59,765 bases of DNA from an uncultured Prolixibacteraceae bacterium (GTDB lineage: Bacteria > Bacteroidota > Bacteroidia > Bacteroidales > Prolixibacteraceae). A program made the translations under genes and the position numbers. The stretch lies in the NCBI GenBank assembly GCA_937915865.1, contig CALGIG010000064.1:1-59765 (forward strand), written 5' to 3'. How positions within the stretch are numbered: the first letter of the stretch is position 1; every line of letters starts with the position of its first letter. Shown here piece after piece: positions 44,072-53,291 of the stretch. Below the pieces are notes generated by a model. That model ran no database searches. It was not told the origin of the DNA and was given only the letters and a program-made list of their open reading frames with translations.

Positions 44072-45136
44072 TTACTTGGCAGGTGCTGCCACCGGTTCTG
44101 CAAACGAATCGGGGTAAGTTACTTTATACTGGGGTTGCCGTTCGGTGGCTGATGCCGGGAACCAGATGTCCTTGTCTCGGTCGGCTTCATACATTTTCAG
44201 TATCCATGTGTCGAATTTTCGCTGGCCTTCGTACAGTTCGATCACCCTGGCGCCTTTGCCAACTGTGCCGTAGCACTGGCGCCCGGTCGATTCACCGTAG
44301 GCGAGGGCTATACCACGCAGGCACCCGATGTAATTGTTGTTGTGATCGTGCCCTGCGAAAATGCCCATCACATCTTTTGCTTCGTACATAGCGGTATATA
44401 ATCCCGAGTTCAGGTCGGGCGAACAGACCGTTTCGATCTGGCTTCCAAGGGTTGTACCTTTACCTAACACTTCTTTGTATTCGGGTAGTGGAATGTGGAA
44501 AAAAGCCAGGGCTGGCAGTGGGTTGTTGCCATTAGCCTTGGTGAACTTTTCGCTTTGGGCGACATACCAGTTTATCTGGCTTAATCCGATCCAATGGTAA
44601 CTGCCCAATTCGCCTTTGGGGTGAAACCCGGTTCCCGAGTCGAGGCAATAAAGCACTGCTGCCGTTTTATTTGTAGCCGATGATTTAATCTGCAAAACAT
44701 AATTGCCATTTCCGGTAATATTTTGTGGTCCATTTTCGGTTAAGTTGTATGGCAGGCCAACAATTGCCTTCATAATTTCGGGTTTGGTTAGCTCATATTC
44801 CTGGTCGTGGTTTCCCATAATAGCTGCCCAGGGGGTTTTCATATCGGCCATAGTTTTCGAAAACGTTGCCCATGCACGGGCTGTATTTTTCGAGCAGACT
44901 ACGTCGCCTGTCAGCATAATGAGGTCGGGTTTCTCGCTGGCGACAACCTTTTTCATCATCACCAGCATACTATCCGATCGGTACGAATCGACCTGGTAAT
45001 GGAGGTCGGTAAACTGGATGATCTTAAATTTCCCGTTTGTATTGAATTTTAAGGTAGCTTTGGGGCTTTTCCCTTCAGCAAACGAAAGGCAAACCGTTAT
45101 AAATAAGATGATTGTTGTTGTTAATATTTTTTTCAT
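44072..45136 (-). CDS. Secreted calcineurin-like metallophosphoesterase
   Basis: A signal peptide (about residues 1-20) precedes the five metallophosphatase motifs: FTDLHYQVD, LTGDVV, MGNHDQE, FHIPLPEY and GHDHNN, which supply the two-metal site. The protein is 354 residues long. It resembles the purple-acid-phosphatase/DNA-repair-like group used in Bacteroidota glycan clusters. It could remove phosphate from phosphorylated mannans or other glycans, an inference from the GH92 and GH36 neighbours. Its start is 11 bp after the GH36 stop, so it is in that operon. Confidence 0.9.
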   Translation of the reverse strand: MKKILTTTIILFITVCLSFAEGKSPKATLKFNTNGKFKIIQFTDLHYQVDSYRSDSMLVMMKKVVASEKPDLIMLTGDVVCSKNTARAWATFSKTMADMKTPWAAIMGNHDQEYELTKPEIMKAIVGLPYNLTENGPQNITGNGNYVLQIKSSATNKTAAVLYCLDSGTGFHPKGELGSYHWIGLSQINWYVAQSEKFTKANGNNPLPALAFFHIPLPEYKEVLGKGTTLGSQIETVCSPDLNSGLYTAMYEAKDVMGIFAGHDHNNNYIGCLRGIALAYGESTGRQCYGTVGKGARVIELYEGQRKFDTWILKMYEADRDKDIWFPASATERQPQYKVTYPDSFAEPVAAPAK

Positions 45137-45147
45137 ATCTTGAAATA

Positions 45148-47196
45148 TTACCTGATGATTCTGTATTTAATTAATGCTGAACCGGGTTTTTGGGGAATGG
45201 CAAAGCTGAGGTTTTCCATCAGTTCGCGGCCTGTTTTGGTTAAAGTAATGCCATAATCTTCGAAAAACAGTTCGTAGGTTGAGGTTTCCGAAAGTCCATG
45301 AAGTTTAATTTGTATCATTTCGTTGTTGCATTCGCTGCGGCGGAAAGCTACCACAATGCCATCCTTTTCTTCCGGGCGGTCTAGCTGGTAGGCCAGCGAA
45401 GCATTGTCGCTTGTATTGGCCGGTGTCAGCGGGTAGTAATCGCCATAAAAATAGGGCCGCAGATTTTTGTATTCCTCGATTTTCTTTTGAATATCAGGGA
45501 CCGATTCACAGTTTTTTCCTGTGACTTCCCAATTTGTGACGGCTGTAGCTCCTAAGCCTGAGCGGAAGGTATAATTGTCGGTCTTATAAATGGCTGTTCC
45601 GTGAATGGGCAAGTAGAAATTCAATCCGTAGGTATGGCATTGGTAGCCATTGGGTTCGCCATACTGGTAGTCGGTTCGCCAGAGTGGTGCGCTGCGCGAG
45701 GTGGTTTCCAGGTCGAGACGGCGGCCACCACTGGCGCAGTTATCTATTCGCATATTGGGCGAAATGGCCAGAATGCTGTCCCAAAAAGCGTACAACCCTT
45801 CGATGTGCCTGATTTCCGACATACCGACCCGATTGGGTTGGTCGTTGGCAATCCAGTAGGGCATGGGGTCGAAATTAAAATCCTGGCGGTAAATGTCAAT
45901 CCCTTCTTTTTTCAGAAAAGAACAAATATGATCGGTCATCCAGGCCAGCGCCTCTTTGTTGCCTAAGTTGAACAGGTAATTGTTGCTTCCGGGGCGTTTA
46001 ATCAGCCATTCAGGATGTTCCTTATCAATCTGGGTGTTGGGACGTACCCGTTCAGGTTCGAACCAGACCATAAATTTTGCACCGGCAGTATGGACAGCAT
46101 CAGCAACCGGTTTCAACCCATTTGGAAAACGTTCTTTCTCAACAGTCCAGTTGCCTACATTTTCTCCCCAGCTACCTCCTTTTTTCAACCCGTTACACCC
46201 GGTGTACCAGCCGGCATCGAGCCAAAACACTTCAGGAAGAATGTTGAATTGCTGGTAACGTTTTACTAAGGCAACAGCAAATTCTTCAGTCAGGCATTCG
46301 TATTCGCCGCAAGGGGCCGGGTCGCCGTAATCGAAACTTCCTGATAAGGGGTATTCGGCAAATTTGCCATTGATCTTACGCGAATGGTGGGCCAGGATAA
46401 ACCGGCGGAACTGGTTATGACCTACCATTCGGTCGTTGCCTTTCCAGAAAAGCAGGCATATTTTGGGCGTACGTATTTCTTCATTCGGGTAAAGCACTAA
46501 TTTCATCCGTTCCATACCCGACTTGAGGGTTACCGATTTTTCACTGGTCTGGTTCACATCGGCAAACCATTTGCCAGTCCAGCCAATAGCAACCATAATT
46601 CCTTGTTTGCCTGGTATTTCAATATTGAAAAACGGGAAAGCCGTTTCGTCGGACGAACGTCCGCGACTGGGTGTCATGTAAACATTTTTGTTGGGTTTCA
46701 AGGCTTCGTCGATGGGCAGAAAATCGTTTCTTGCCGCATCGCTTCCCTTGGCATGGTAAAGCATAAACGTACCGCTTTCTTCAGAAACGAACGAATAATC
46801 AATAGCATCTGCTTTCTCGATGATTGGAGTGTTTTTTCCTGATTTATTGGTGAAATTCAGTACCCATTCCACGGCAGGGAAGTCGGTAAAGCAGGTAAGC
46901 GTACATTTCACAACCAACCCGTTTGGTTTTTCGGTATAGGTGTAAATGGTAACTTCTGAATTTGGCTCAGTGACTTGGCCTTTTTCAGCCTTGAACTGCC
47001 AGCTTTTCAGAAACTGGTTTGAATTTTTTCCGCCGTAAACAAACGAAAATGGCGGGGTTTTTCCTTGTGCAAAATGTTGGGCAACCCATTGGCTCATTTC
47101 CTGGGTTGACGGCTGGCTGGAAGGAGTACCATTGGCTGATGCAAGATTCCAGTTAAGAAATAGTATGCAAGTGACTGCTAGTAAAAATTTTGACAT
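45148..47196 (-). CDS. Secreted GH36 alpha-galactosidase
   Basis: The ATG at 47196 yields a normal signal peptide (MSKFLLAVTCILFLNW...ASA); the frame runs upstream to 47247 without one. The N-terminal beta-sandwich is followed by the catalytic barrel. The nucleophile is D439 in YRQDFNFDP and the acid/base D485 in RIDNCASGGRRLD. FWLDAGWYTGCNG and MVWFEPERV are also GH36 motifs. It would release terminal alpha-galactose. 682 residues. Only 11 bp separate it from the metallophosphoesterase start, and it lies downstream of the acetylesterase gene. Confidence 0.94.
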   Translation of the reverse strand: MSKFLLAVTCILFLNWNLASANGTPSSQPSTQEMSQWVAQHFAQGKTPPFSFVYGGKNSNQFLKSWQFKAEKGQVTEPNSEVTIYTYTEKPNGLVVKCTLTCFTDFPAVEWVLNFTNKSGKNTPIIEKADAIDYSFVSEESGTFMLYHAKGSDAARNDFLPIDEALKPNKNVYMTPSRGRSSDETAFPFFNIEIPGKQGIMVAIGWTGKWFADVNQTSEKSVTLKSGMERMKLVLYPNEEIRTPKICLLFWKGNDRMVGHNQFRRFILAHHSRKINGKFAEYPLSGSFDYGDPAPCGEYECLTEEFAVALVKRYQQFNILPEVFWLDAGWYTGCNGLKKGGSWGENVGNWTVEKERFPNGLKPVADAVHTAGAKFMVWFEPERVRPNTQIDKEHPEWLIKRPGSNNYLFNLGNKEALAWMTDHICSFLKKEGIDIYRQDFNFDPMPYWIANDQPNRVGMSEIRHIEGLYAFWDSILAISPNMRIDNCASGGRRLDLETTSRSAPLWRTDYQYGEPNGYQCHTYGLNFYLPIHGTAIYKTDNYTFRSGLGATAVTNWEVTGKNCESVPDIQKKIEEYKNLRPYFYGDYYPLTPANTSDNASLAYQLDRPEEKDGIVVAFRRSECNNEMIQIKLHGLSETSTYELFFEDYGITLTKTGRELMENLSFAIPQKPGSALIKYRIIR

Positions 47197-47263
47197 ATAA
47201 TTTTTCTTTAGTTTATATTTTTTGTTACGGGTTGCAGGCTGTAACATAGAACCTGCAACATTT

Positions 47264-49183
47264 TTATTTTTCTATATCGGTGCGGAACGGGATGGCTGGC
47301 AGTCCTTCCTTGTTGTACAGGTTGATATCGTCGGGATTGTTGGCCCAGCCGTAGCGAACCGCTTTAGGATCGGGTACTTCGCCGGAAAAGACTTCCACTT
47401 GGTTGCGGCCAACGATTTGCGCTTTTGCCCAATGAAATTTACCATCGGCGCCGGCAATAGCAAATCCTTTCAGGTAGCCATAGCGGTCTTTAATTTCCAA
47501 CCCGCTACCAGTTTGGGTAAATGTAACTAAAGCTTTGCCATTTTTAAACTCAACACCCGAATACAATGGCCCCTGGCTCACAATATCTTTCCCATAAGTT
47601 ATTTTCAGGGCATTCAGGGCTAACCGGCGACCTACTTCCTGCTTATTTTTGGGATGGATGTCGTCGGCATTACCAATATCGATAGCCGAAGCCATGCCTG
47701 TATTGGGCAATTTAAGCGTCATGGTCTGGGCTTCGCGCAGTTCGGCCCATTCGCTTTCCGATGGTTGTTCGCTGGCTTTCATGAAATTGGCCAGTTGCAC
47801 CCAGATAAACGGGAAATCGCCTTCTTTCCAGAGGTTTCGCCAGTCGGTAATTAGTTCAGGAAACACCCGTTGGTATTGCTTGGCACGTCCGGCGTTCGAT
47901 TCGCCCTGGTACCAGATTGCCCCCCGGATGCCGTAAGGCACGATGGGGTGGATCATCGAGTTGTACAGCATAGTTGGGTATAAATTGGGCAGGAAAACAA
48001 AATCCTGAGAGGTTTTTGCAAATTTGATTTTCCAGTTTCCGGCAAGGGGTATTTTCTGGTTCCCGGCCATCAGAAAGAGTTCGTCGGGCTGCCCCCATAT
48101 TCCACCTTTTCCGCCTTTGTCGAAAACCCGCACGGTAATGATGTTTTTGCCGGGTTTAAGGAGTTTGGCTTCAACCGGATAGATTCGTTCTTTCGACGAT
48201 GGCCCTTCGGTTTTCCCGATTTCGGTGCCGTTGAACCAGGTGATGTCCCAGTCGTCCACTTTGCCCAGGTGAAGCTCGGCGTTGCCTTTGCATTGGTCTT
48301 CGGTCAGGGTTACGGGGCAACGGTAAAAGGCAATGCCGTTCACATCGTCGTACCCTTGTTCTTCCCAGTATTTCGGAACAAATATGGTTTTCCACTGACT
48401 GTCGTCGAATTCGGGAGTCATAATTTTTTGGTCATCTTCCAACAATTCGCCGCCCAAAAGTTCCCTGATTTTTTCCTGTTTCTTGTTGTAATCGCCAATC
48501 GGGTCGCCATGTTGCAGTTCGTCCAGTTTCCCGGCAAAATCGGGATCGTTTTTCATTGTTTCGGGGCTGATCCAGGTTTCGGCCACTGTTCCGCCCCACG
48601 AAGTGTTGATCAACCCGATGGCTACGTTCAGTTCCTGGTGCAACTTACGGCCAAAAAAGTAGCCCACGGCGGTAAACCCGGGAATGGTCGAGGGCGAGCA
48701 TACGCTCCATTCGCCTTCTTTTATATCATCAATTGGCTTTCCTTCTATATTCCGTGGAACGGTAAATAGCCTGATGTTTGGGTAATTAGCCGAAGCAATT
48801 TCTTCTTTGGCATTGTTGCTGGCATCGACGCTCCATTGCATGTTCGACTGGCCTGAGCATACCCAGACTTCACCCACCATCACGTTGGTCATTTCGATCG
48901 TGTTTTTACCTTTGATGGTCAGGGTATAAGGGCCACCGTAGTCCATTACCGGAAGCTTGGCCATCCATTTGCCGTCTTTCGCGGCTTTGGTTTTCACCGT
49001 TTTCCCGTTCATCGAAATACTGATGGCCTCGTTTGGGTCGGCCCATCCCCAGATGGAGTTTTCGACACCTTTTTGAAGTACCATGTTGGAGCTGAAGATT
49101 TTGGCTGGCTTTACGTCGGCCCGGATGAAGTTAAGTCCTGCGCTGATAATTGATAGTAGCAGGATAAGGATTGCTTTTTTCAT
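47264..49183 (-). CDS. Secreted sialate O-acetylesterase-like enzyme
   Basis: The ATG at 49183 gives MKKAILILLLSIISAG, a clear signal peptide, and 639 residues. The SGNH/SASA catalytic serine is S113 in VCSGQSNMQWS, and the Asp/His pair lies in DDIHPKNKQEVG. A galactose-binding-like module is inserted around residues 270-390 (WEEQGYDDVNGIAFYRC to TVRVFDKGGKGG), as in many Bacteroidota members. GAIWYQGESNAGRAKQY is the block near the active site. It would remove O-acetyl groups from sialic acids or from other acetylated sugars. It belongs to the glycan cluster. Confidence 0.92.
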   Translation of the reverse strand: MKKAILILLLSIISAGLNFIRADVKPAKIFSSNMVLQKGVENSIWGWADPNEAISISMNGKTVKTKAAKDGKWMAKLPVMDYGGPYTLTIKGKNTIEMTNVMVGEVWVCSGQSNMQWSVDASNNAKEEIASANYPNIRLFTVPRNIEGKPIDDIKEGEWSVCSPSTIPGFTAVGYFFGRKLHQELNVAIGLINTSWGGTVAETWISPETMKNDPDFAGKLDELQHGDPIGDYNKKQEKIRELLGGELLEDDQKIMTPEFDDSQWKTIFVPKYWEEQGYDDVNGIAFYRCPVTLTEDQCKGNAELHLGKVDDWDITWFNGTEIGKTEGPSSKERIYPVEAKLLKPGKNIITVRVFDKGGKGGIWGQPDELFLMAGNQKIPLAGNWKIKFAKTSQDFVFLPNLYPTMLYNSMIHPIVPYGIRGAIWYQGESNAGRAKQYQRVFPELITDWRNLWKEGDFPFIWVQLANFMKASEQPSESEWAELREAQTMTLKLPNTGMASAIDIGNADDIHPKNKQEVGRRLALNALKITYGKDIVSQGPLYSGVEFKNGKALVTFTQTGSGLEIKDRYGYLKGFAIAGADGKFHWAKAQIVGRNQVEVFSGEVPDPKAVRYGWANNPDDINLYNKEGLPAIPFRTDIEK

Positions 49184-49258
49184 AGTTCTCATATTTAGGT
49201 GTTTATCATGGTTATTCATTTCTTTTTTATCGAATTAGGCATTTTGTTAATACTATCT

Positions 49259-49273
49259 GATGCCGGAGGCATC
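49259..49273. repeat. Short palindrome GATGCC-GGA-GGCATC
   Basis: A perfect 6-bp stem with a 3-nt loop lies in the 171-bp gap after the six-hairpin-like gene. Similar CCGGAGG-centred hairpins are common intergenic elements in this phylum as I recall; a count over the genome would be needed to show it is dispersed. Confidence 0.4.
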
Positions 49274-49354
49274 GAATGTTTCTTCGTCCATTCTTTTCTA
49301 TAAACATGCCAACCCTCCGGATTTGTATTATACATTGATGCAAAATCGATATAT

Positions 49355-50872
49355 TTATTTCCTTATTTCAATTTGGTTGATCCCATCTCTTTTGATGACC
49401 AATATGTTGTCAACGCCCCTGAATTTGCCGAAGCTCCAGTATTTCTTGTCGAGCGGTTTGCCTTTCGAGAATACTTTGGGGGCAAAGGTGAGCTTAACCC
49501 GCTCTTCGCCCGAATTGCTTTCGGTGGTGTACGAAATAGCTTGTGGCGCATAGCGTACATGGGTAATCATCGACGAGGCATAGAAAATGTGGCTCTCGTT
49601 GGCGGGAAGCATATCGGGCATTTCCGAAATACCGTCGAGGATGTGGGGCAGGTAATCCCAGTACGAGTCGGAGAACCAGGGTTCGATATACCCGATGCCG
49701 GTGTAGTTAATGCCCATCCCGTCTTTCGAGTATTTGTTATAAGCCGAGTAGGTGGCTAAGGCAAACGAGGCGCGGGCTTCTTCGCGTACCTTCTCGTCGA
49801 GGCAAACGCCGTACCACTTGGCAACGATCGAGGCATAACGCGCTGTGTGACTGCTCATTTCCTTGAAACAACCGTCTTGTTCCTTGATGCTGGTCGCGCC
49901 AAACCGTTTTTCCTTTCCGAAGCGGTTATTGACCCAACTGATCAGCGCCGGAATGTGTGTTTTATAATCGGGGTCAACCGATGGGTGGTTCAGGATGTAC
50001 CGGGCGGTTTCCATCGGGTTTTGCTGGTTCATGTTGGTGTAGCTCGACTTCACGTCTTCGTAGTAACCCGACCAAATATTGTTTTTCATCGGGTAATCCA
50101 GAATCCATTTCCAGAGCAGGTCGCACTTGCTTTTGAGTTCCTTTTTGTCGATGGTCGTGGCTTTGTTATCGAGGAACTCGTCGAAAAGCTGGACGGGCAG
50201 TGTCATATTCGAGCAATACGGGTCGAGGACTTTGCCCGTTTTCAGGTTGACCATGAACGGAATGGGCGACTGTTTTTCGTTTCCCGGGCTAACGTGCTTC
50301 AGGATGGTGCGGGCAATGTTTTCGGCCTTGGTGAAGTATTGTTTGTCGCCCGTGAAGCGGTAATAGTTGTAATAGCCAATGGCCACCATGCAGATTTTGT
50401 CAACCCCGCTCCACTCGTCGGTGTATTCGCCATCGGGGGTATCGTCCTGGGTGCGTGGCACATCGGCCCATGCCCAGTCTTTTGGCGTGTGGTAGTATGC
50501 CACACGTTCCATCAGTTTTTTCACCGGGATCAGCGCGGCGCTGTCGCCCGAATAGGCATAATACCTCATGAAGGTTTCCATCCCGAAATAAACATTACTG
50601 CCCGGGTTGTTTTGTTTGTAAATGAACGAACCGTCGCTGTTCAGTTTCGAGGTGACCAAGTACAGCGGGTCGTCGCCAAACTTCGATTTGTAGGTTGGGC
50701 ACTTTTCCAGGAAGTTCATGCTCCATTTCAGTATATTGTTATACTCGGTCCAGGGTTGAAGTTTGCCGTTTTTCAGAACCACTTCGTGATCCAAAATTTT
50801 TGGTACATTTTGGGCAACTCCCAACATAGCAGAGAGTAAGGCCATTGCCAAAGCGATGCTAATATATTTCAT
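49355..50872 (-). CDS. Secreted protein with alpha/alpha-toroid look, function unknown
   Basis: A signal peptide (MKYISIALAMALLSAMLGVAQ) precedes 484 residues with repeated helical hairpins. Examples are GMETFMRYYAYSGD, AIGYYNYYRFTGDKQYFTKAENIA and ARASFALATYSAYNKYS. The pattern fits six-hairpin glycosidases such as GH88/GH105 or GH127, but I cannot place it in a family. DDTPDGEYTDEWSGVDK has several acids that could be catalytic. A beta strand tail follows residue 440. By position in the cluster it is probably a glycosidase or lyase acting on the same glycan. Confidence 0.75.
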   Translation of the reverse strand: MKYISIALAMALLSAMLGVAQNVPKILDHEVVLKNGKLQPWTEYNNILKWSMNFLEKCPTYKSKFGDDPLYLVTSKLNSDGSFIYKQNNPGSNVYFGMETFMRYYAYSGDSAALIPVKKLMERVAYYHTPKDWAWADVPRTQDDTPDGEYTDEWSGVDKICMVAIGYYNYYRFTGDKQYFTKAENIARTILKHVSPGNEKQSPIPFMVNLKTGKVLDPYCSNMTLPVQLFDEFLDNKATTIDKKELKSKCDLLWKWILDYPMKNNIWSGYYEDVKSSYTNMNQQNPMETARYILNHPSVDPDYKTHIPALISWVNNRFGKEKRFGATSIKEQDGCFKEMSSHTARYASIVAKWYGVCLDEKVREEARASFALATYSAYNKYSKDGMGINYTGIGYIEPWFSDSYWDYLPHILDGISEMPDMLPANESHIFYASSMITHVRYAPQAISYTTESNSGEERVKLTFAPKVFSKGKPLDKKYWSFGKFRGVDNILVIKRDGINQIEIRK

Positions 50873-51004
50873 TTTCTTGAAGTTATTTGGTTTATGTTGT
50901 TCATGTTACGAGATGCATGTTCCGGTTTCTCTGGATGGCGGGGGAGACTTCTCTCGTTTCATTTCTTATTTATTGTTCGTTATTTCTTATTTTTTTGTTT
51001 GAAT

Positions 51005-51037
51005 ATTCATCCGATGACTCCGAGTCATCGGATGAAT
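51005..51037. repeat. 15-bp perfect hairpin with CCG loop
   Basis: ATTCATCCGATGACT and AGTCATCGGATGAAT are perfect inverted repeats around CCG. The apex TGACT-CCG-AGTCA resembles the apex TGACT-TGG-AGTCA of the terminator at 9654-9686. No T-run flanks it. Confidence 0.75.
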
Positions 51038-51052
51038 AGGAACTGGTTTTCA

Positions 51053-51179
51053 TTCAAAGAACTTTCCTTCGCGGCCTTCCCTTTGGATATTCATTATTGG
51101 ATATTTAACATTGGATATTTCAAAAACAAATATCCAATATCCAATACCCAATACCCAATATTCAAAGAACTATCCTTCG
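51053..51179. repeat. Heptamer-built inverted repeat flanked by 19-nt direct repeats
   Basis: TTCAAAGAACT(T/A)TCCTTCG occurs at 51053 and 51161, 108 bp apart. Between them TATTGGA-type heptamers on the left and TCCAATA-type heptamers on the right make a long imperfect hairpin. TCCTTCGCGGC (51065) is shared with the tandem units at 59.3 kb, so both belong to one repeat family. Confidence 0.7.
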
Positions 51180-51197
51180 ATATCCCTTCCTCTCTAT

Positions 51198-53273
51198 TTA
51201 GGGGAGGCTTACCAGTCTTATCTCCCATGGTGCTACCTCTGGAACGACGAACTTCCGGTATGGGCCGTCGGTTTCCGATGAGCGGATCGTGGTTTCGTGG
51301 CATTGCATGTCATATATATTGATGGTTTCGCTGGTGGTCAGCAGCATCAAAACCAGGTTTTTGGCCGGGTCGAACGATGCGTTGGTGAAGGCCAGCGCGA
51401 CCTTCCCGTCACTTGGTTGGCGCACCCACAGGTTTGTTTTGTTGAACGAAGCGATGTAGGCCGGAAGCGTATCTTTCGACAACCACCGGAATACTGTCTT
51501 CATTTGCAGGCTCTTGGTGTAGCTTTCCATGAACGTAAAAGGGTAATAGCCAGCCACGCAGACCCGTCCGCCCAACTTGTTTTCGAAGATACCCAGCGTG
51601 CAATCGGCCAGGTCTTTCCCTGCGTAGTCGGTTAACCCGGCCAGCGACTGCGCTTTTTCGCTGGTTTTGCGCAATGTCCAGGCGGGCGACTTCCAGAACG
51701 ATTGCCGGTTGTCGCGTTCCCGCCCGGCATAATTTCCGTTAAACGGGTGGTTGCTGAACCGTTCGATGCGATCTTTGTATTCGGCCTGGATGGGTTCGAA
51801 TCCGGTCAGCTCGCTAAAGCCCATCTTGTTCAGCAGTTTCAGCGTTTCGGCATCCATATAAACCCCGCCCGAGAGTATTTTCTGAAGCTCATCGTTCGAT
51901 AGTGCATAAACGTTGTCCTCGCTCAGAATGGTGACTTTCTGGTTTTTGTTCGAATAACAGATCGGCAACCCAATATCGTAAAATTCATGGCTGACGACCG
52001 GGTTACCAGAACTGGTCCAGTTTCCATCGTTCAGGTTACCAGTGATGTAACTGTCCTTATTCCAGAAAGTTTGTATTCCGGAAAGAGGAGAACGGCCCAG
52101 CGTTTTAGCCATCAGGTCGAAAAACGGTCGTTCCTGGTGCAGTAGGGCAATCAGCGATTCGTATTCGTCGAGCCCGTAACCCGAAAGGACGTTGAATGCA
52201 GCACCGGTGCACCCGGCGGCAATGTGAGAACAGGCTTCGAGTGCAACAATCCGGTCGGCTTTCTTCAGGTTTTGATAGGGAAAATTCTCGATTTCCGACT
52301 GGATGGAAACCACATCATCGGGTAATGCTGATACCTGGCGGCCAATGTCGTGCGATTTTCCAGCCAGTTCGGTGGTATTCATATCGTTGTAATATCCACC
52401 GCCCGGTCGCCACATCACCTGTGCATGGTTCGGCCCTGATAGTATGTTGGCCCAGTTGTCGAAATCGTACCCTTCGATAAAGCGGTCGCCGGTCATAAAG
52501 CCAAGCGGCATTGCCGGCTTTATTTGGTGAACGGTTTTTTCAATCAGTTCGAACAGGTGAGTGATGGTGTTGCGGTTGTGTTGCAGCCATGCTTTTCTTA
52601 CTTTCAGTTTTTCTTCCACCGGGCCTTCGTTCAGGGCTTTTTTCAGGCTTTCGCGGGTGTATTTTATGCCGGTTTCTTTTTCGAAGATTTTCAGGCAGTT
52701 GTCGCAAAAGCAACCGTTACCGACTGGCATGTGACCAAATCGAACATCGTCGTCGATCCAGATGTAATCGGGGTTAGCCCCTGCAACCAGTTGGTATTGA
52801 GCGCGGACATATTCCTGCACGTTGGTGTCGTTGGGGCAAAACGAACCTAGGCACACCTGCCCGTCGATGTTGGTCATCCCGGTATAATTGCCTTTGAGCG
52901 AGTTGTCGAGGTTTTCTTCGTGGTGGCCGATGGTGGTCAGTATGTTGATCCCGGCTTTGTAGCCCCGTTTGCGGGCCTGTTCCAGCCGTTCCTTCATCAC
53001 CGAGGTACGTTCTTTAATTACATCGAGCGGGAGCGGGGAATGGGTGAACGAAGTAAACAAGGTGATCTCATCGGTTACGCCCTTGTATTTGTCGAACATA
53101 TTGAGCAACTCGTTAAAGGCTTCCGGCGAGTTCCATTGTGGCACGCCGATACGGAACGAGATGAAGGCCTTTTCGATGCCTGAGTTGGCTGATGGTGCTG
53201 GCGTGTCTGGTTTTTGCGAGCATCCCCAAAGAAACAGGACGATCAGAATGAGTTGGATTTTTAGTTGGTTCAT
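51198..53273 (-). CDS. Lipoprotein with TIM-barrel glycoside-hydrolase look, unclassified
   Basis: A lipobox (FLWGCSQ) anchors this 691-residue protein. The first 400 residues look like a beta/alpha barrel: NILTTIGHHEENL, YIWIDDDVRFGH, CFCDNCLKIFEKETG, PLGFMTGDR, SIQSEIENFPYQNL. The CFCDNC block resembles the region with metal-binding cysteines in GH42-like proteins. SEIENFP could hold a catalytic glutamate. The last 100 residues form a beta domain (NLWVRQPSDGKVALAFTN). I cannot give a GH family. It starts 18 bp after the GH95-like gene stop and is likely co-transcribed. Confidence 0.75.
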   Translation of the reverse strand: MNQLKIQLILIVLFLWGCSQKPDTPAPSANSGIEKAFISFRIGVPQWNSPEAFNELLNMFDKYKGVTDEITLFTSFTHSPLPLDVIKERTSVMKERLEQARKRGYKAGINILTTIGHHEENLDNSLKGNYTGMTNIDGQVCLGSFCPNDTNVQEYVRAQYQLVAGANPDYIWIDDDVRFGHMPVGNGCFCDNCLKIFEKETGIKYTRESLKKALNEGPVEEKLKVRKAWLQHNRNTITHLFELIEKTVHQIKPAMPLGFMTGDRFIEGYDFDNWANILSGPNHAQVMWRPGGGYYNDMNTTELAGKSHDIGRQVSALPDDVVSIQSEIENFPYQNLKKADRIVALEACSHIAAGCTGAAFNVLSGYGLDEYESLIALLHQERPFFDLMAKTLGRSPLSGIQTFWNKDSYITGNLNDGNWTSSGNPVVSHEFYDIGLPICYSNKNQKVTILSEDNVYALSNDELQKILSGGVYMDAETLKLLNKMGFSELTGFEPIQAEYKDRIERFSNHPFNGNYAGRERDNRQSFWKSPAWTLRKTSEKAQSLAGLTDYAGKDLADCTLGIFENKLGGRVCVAGYYPFTFMESYTKSLQMKTVFRWLSKDTLPAYIASFNKTNLWVRQPSDGKVALAFTNASFDPAKNLVLMLLTTSETINIYDMQCHETTIRSSETDGPYRKFVVPEVAPWEIRLVSLP

Positions 53274-53291
53274 TGGTTTTTGATATTAAAG

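Larger units (their letters stand above)
50873..51197. other. Intergenic repeat region within the glycan cluster
   Basis: No coding frame is supported. It holds a 15-bp perfect palindrome (51005-51037), a 19-nt direct repeat with one mismatch (51053-51071 and 51161-51179), and between them heptamer runs of the TATTGGA/TCCAATA type. A spurious plus-strand ORF runs through it. Confidence 0.7.

Noticed and set aside
49847..50839. 330-codon plus-strand ORF
   Set aside because: It lies fully antisense to the six-hairpin-like gene, which has a signal peptide and normal codon use; long antisense ORFs are expected in this GC-richer part.
50894..51322. 142-codon plus-strand ORF
   Set aside because: Its middle is the translation of heptamer repeats (YWIFNIGYFKNKYPISN) and its end is antisense to the lipoprotein gene.
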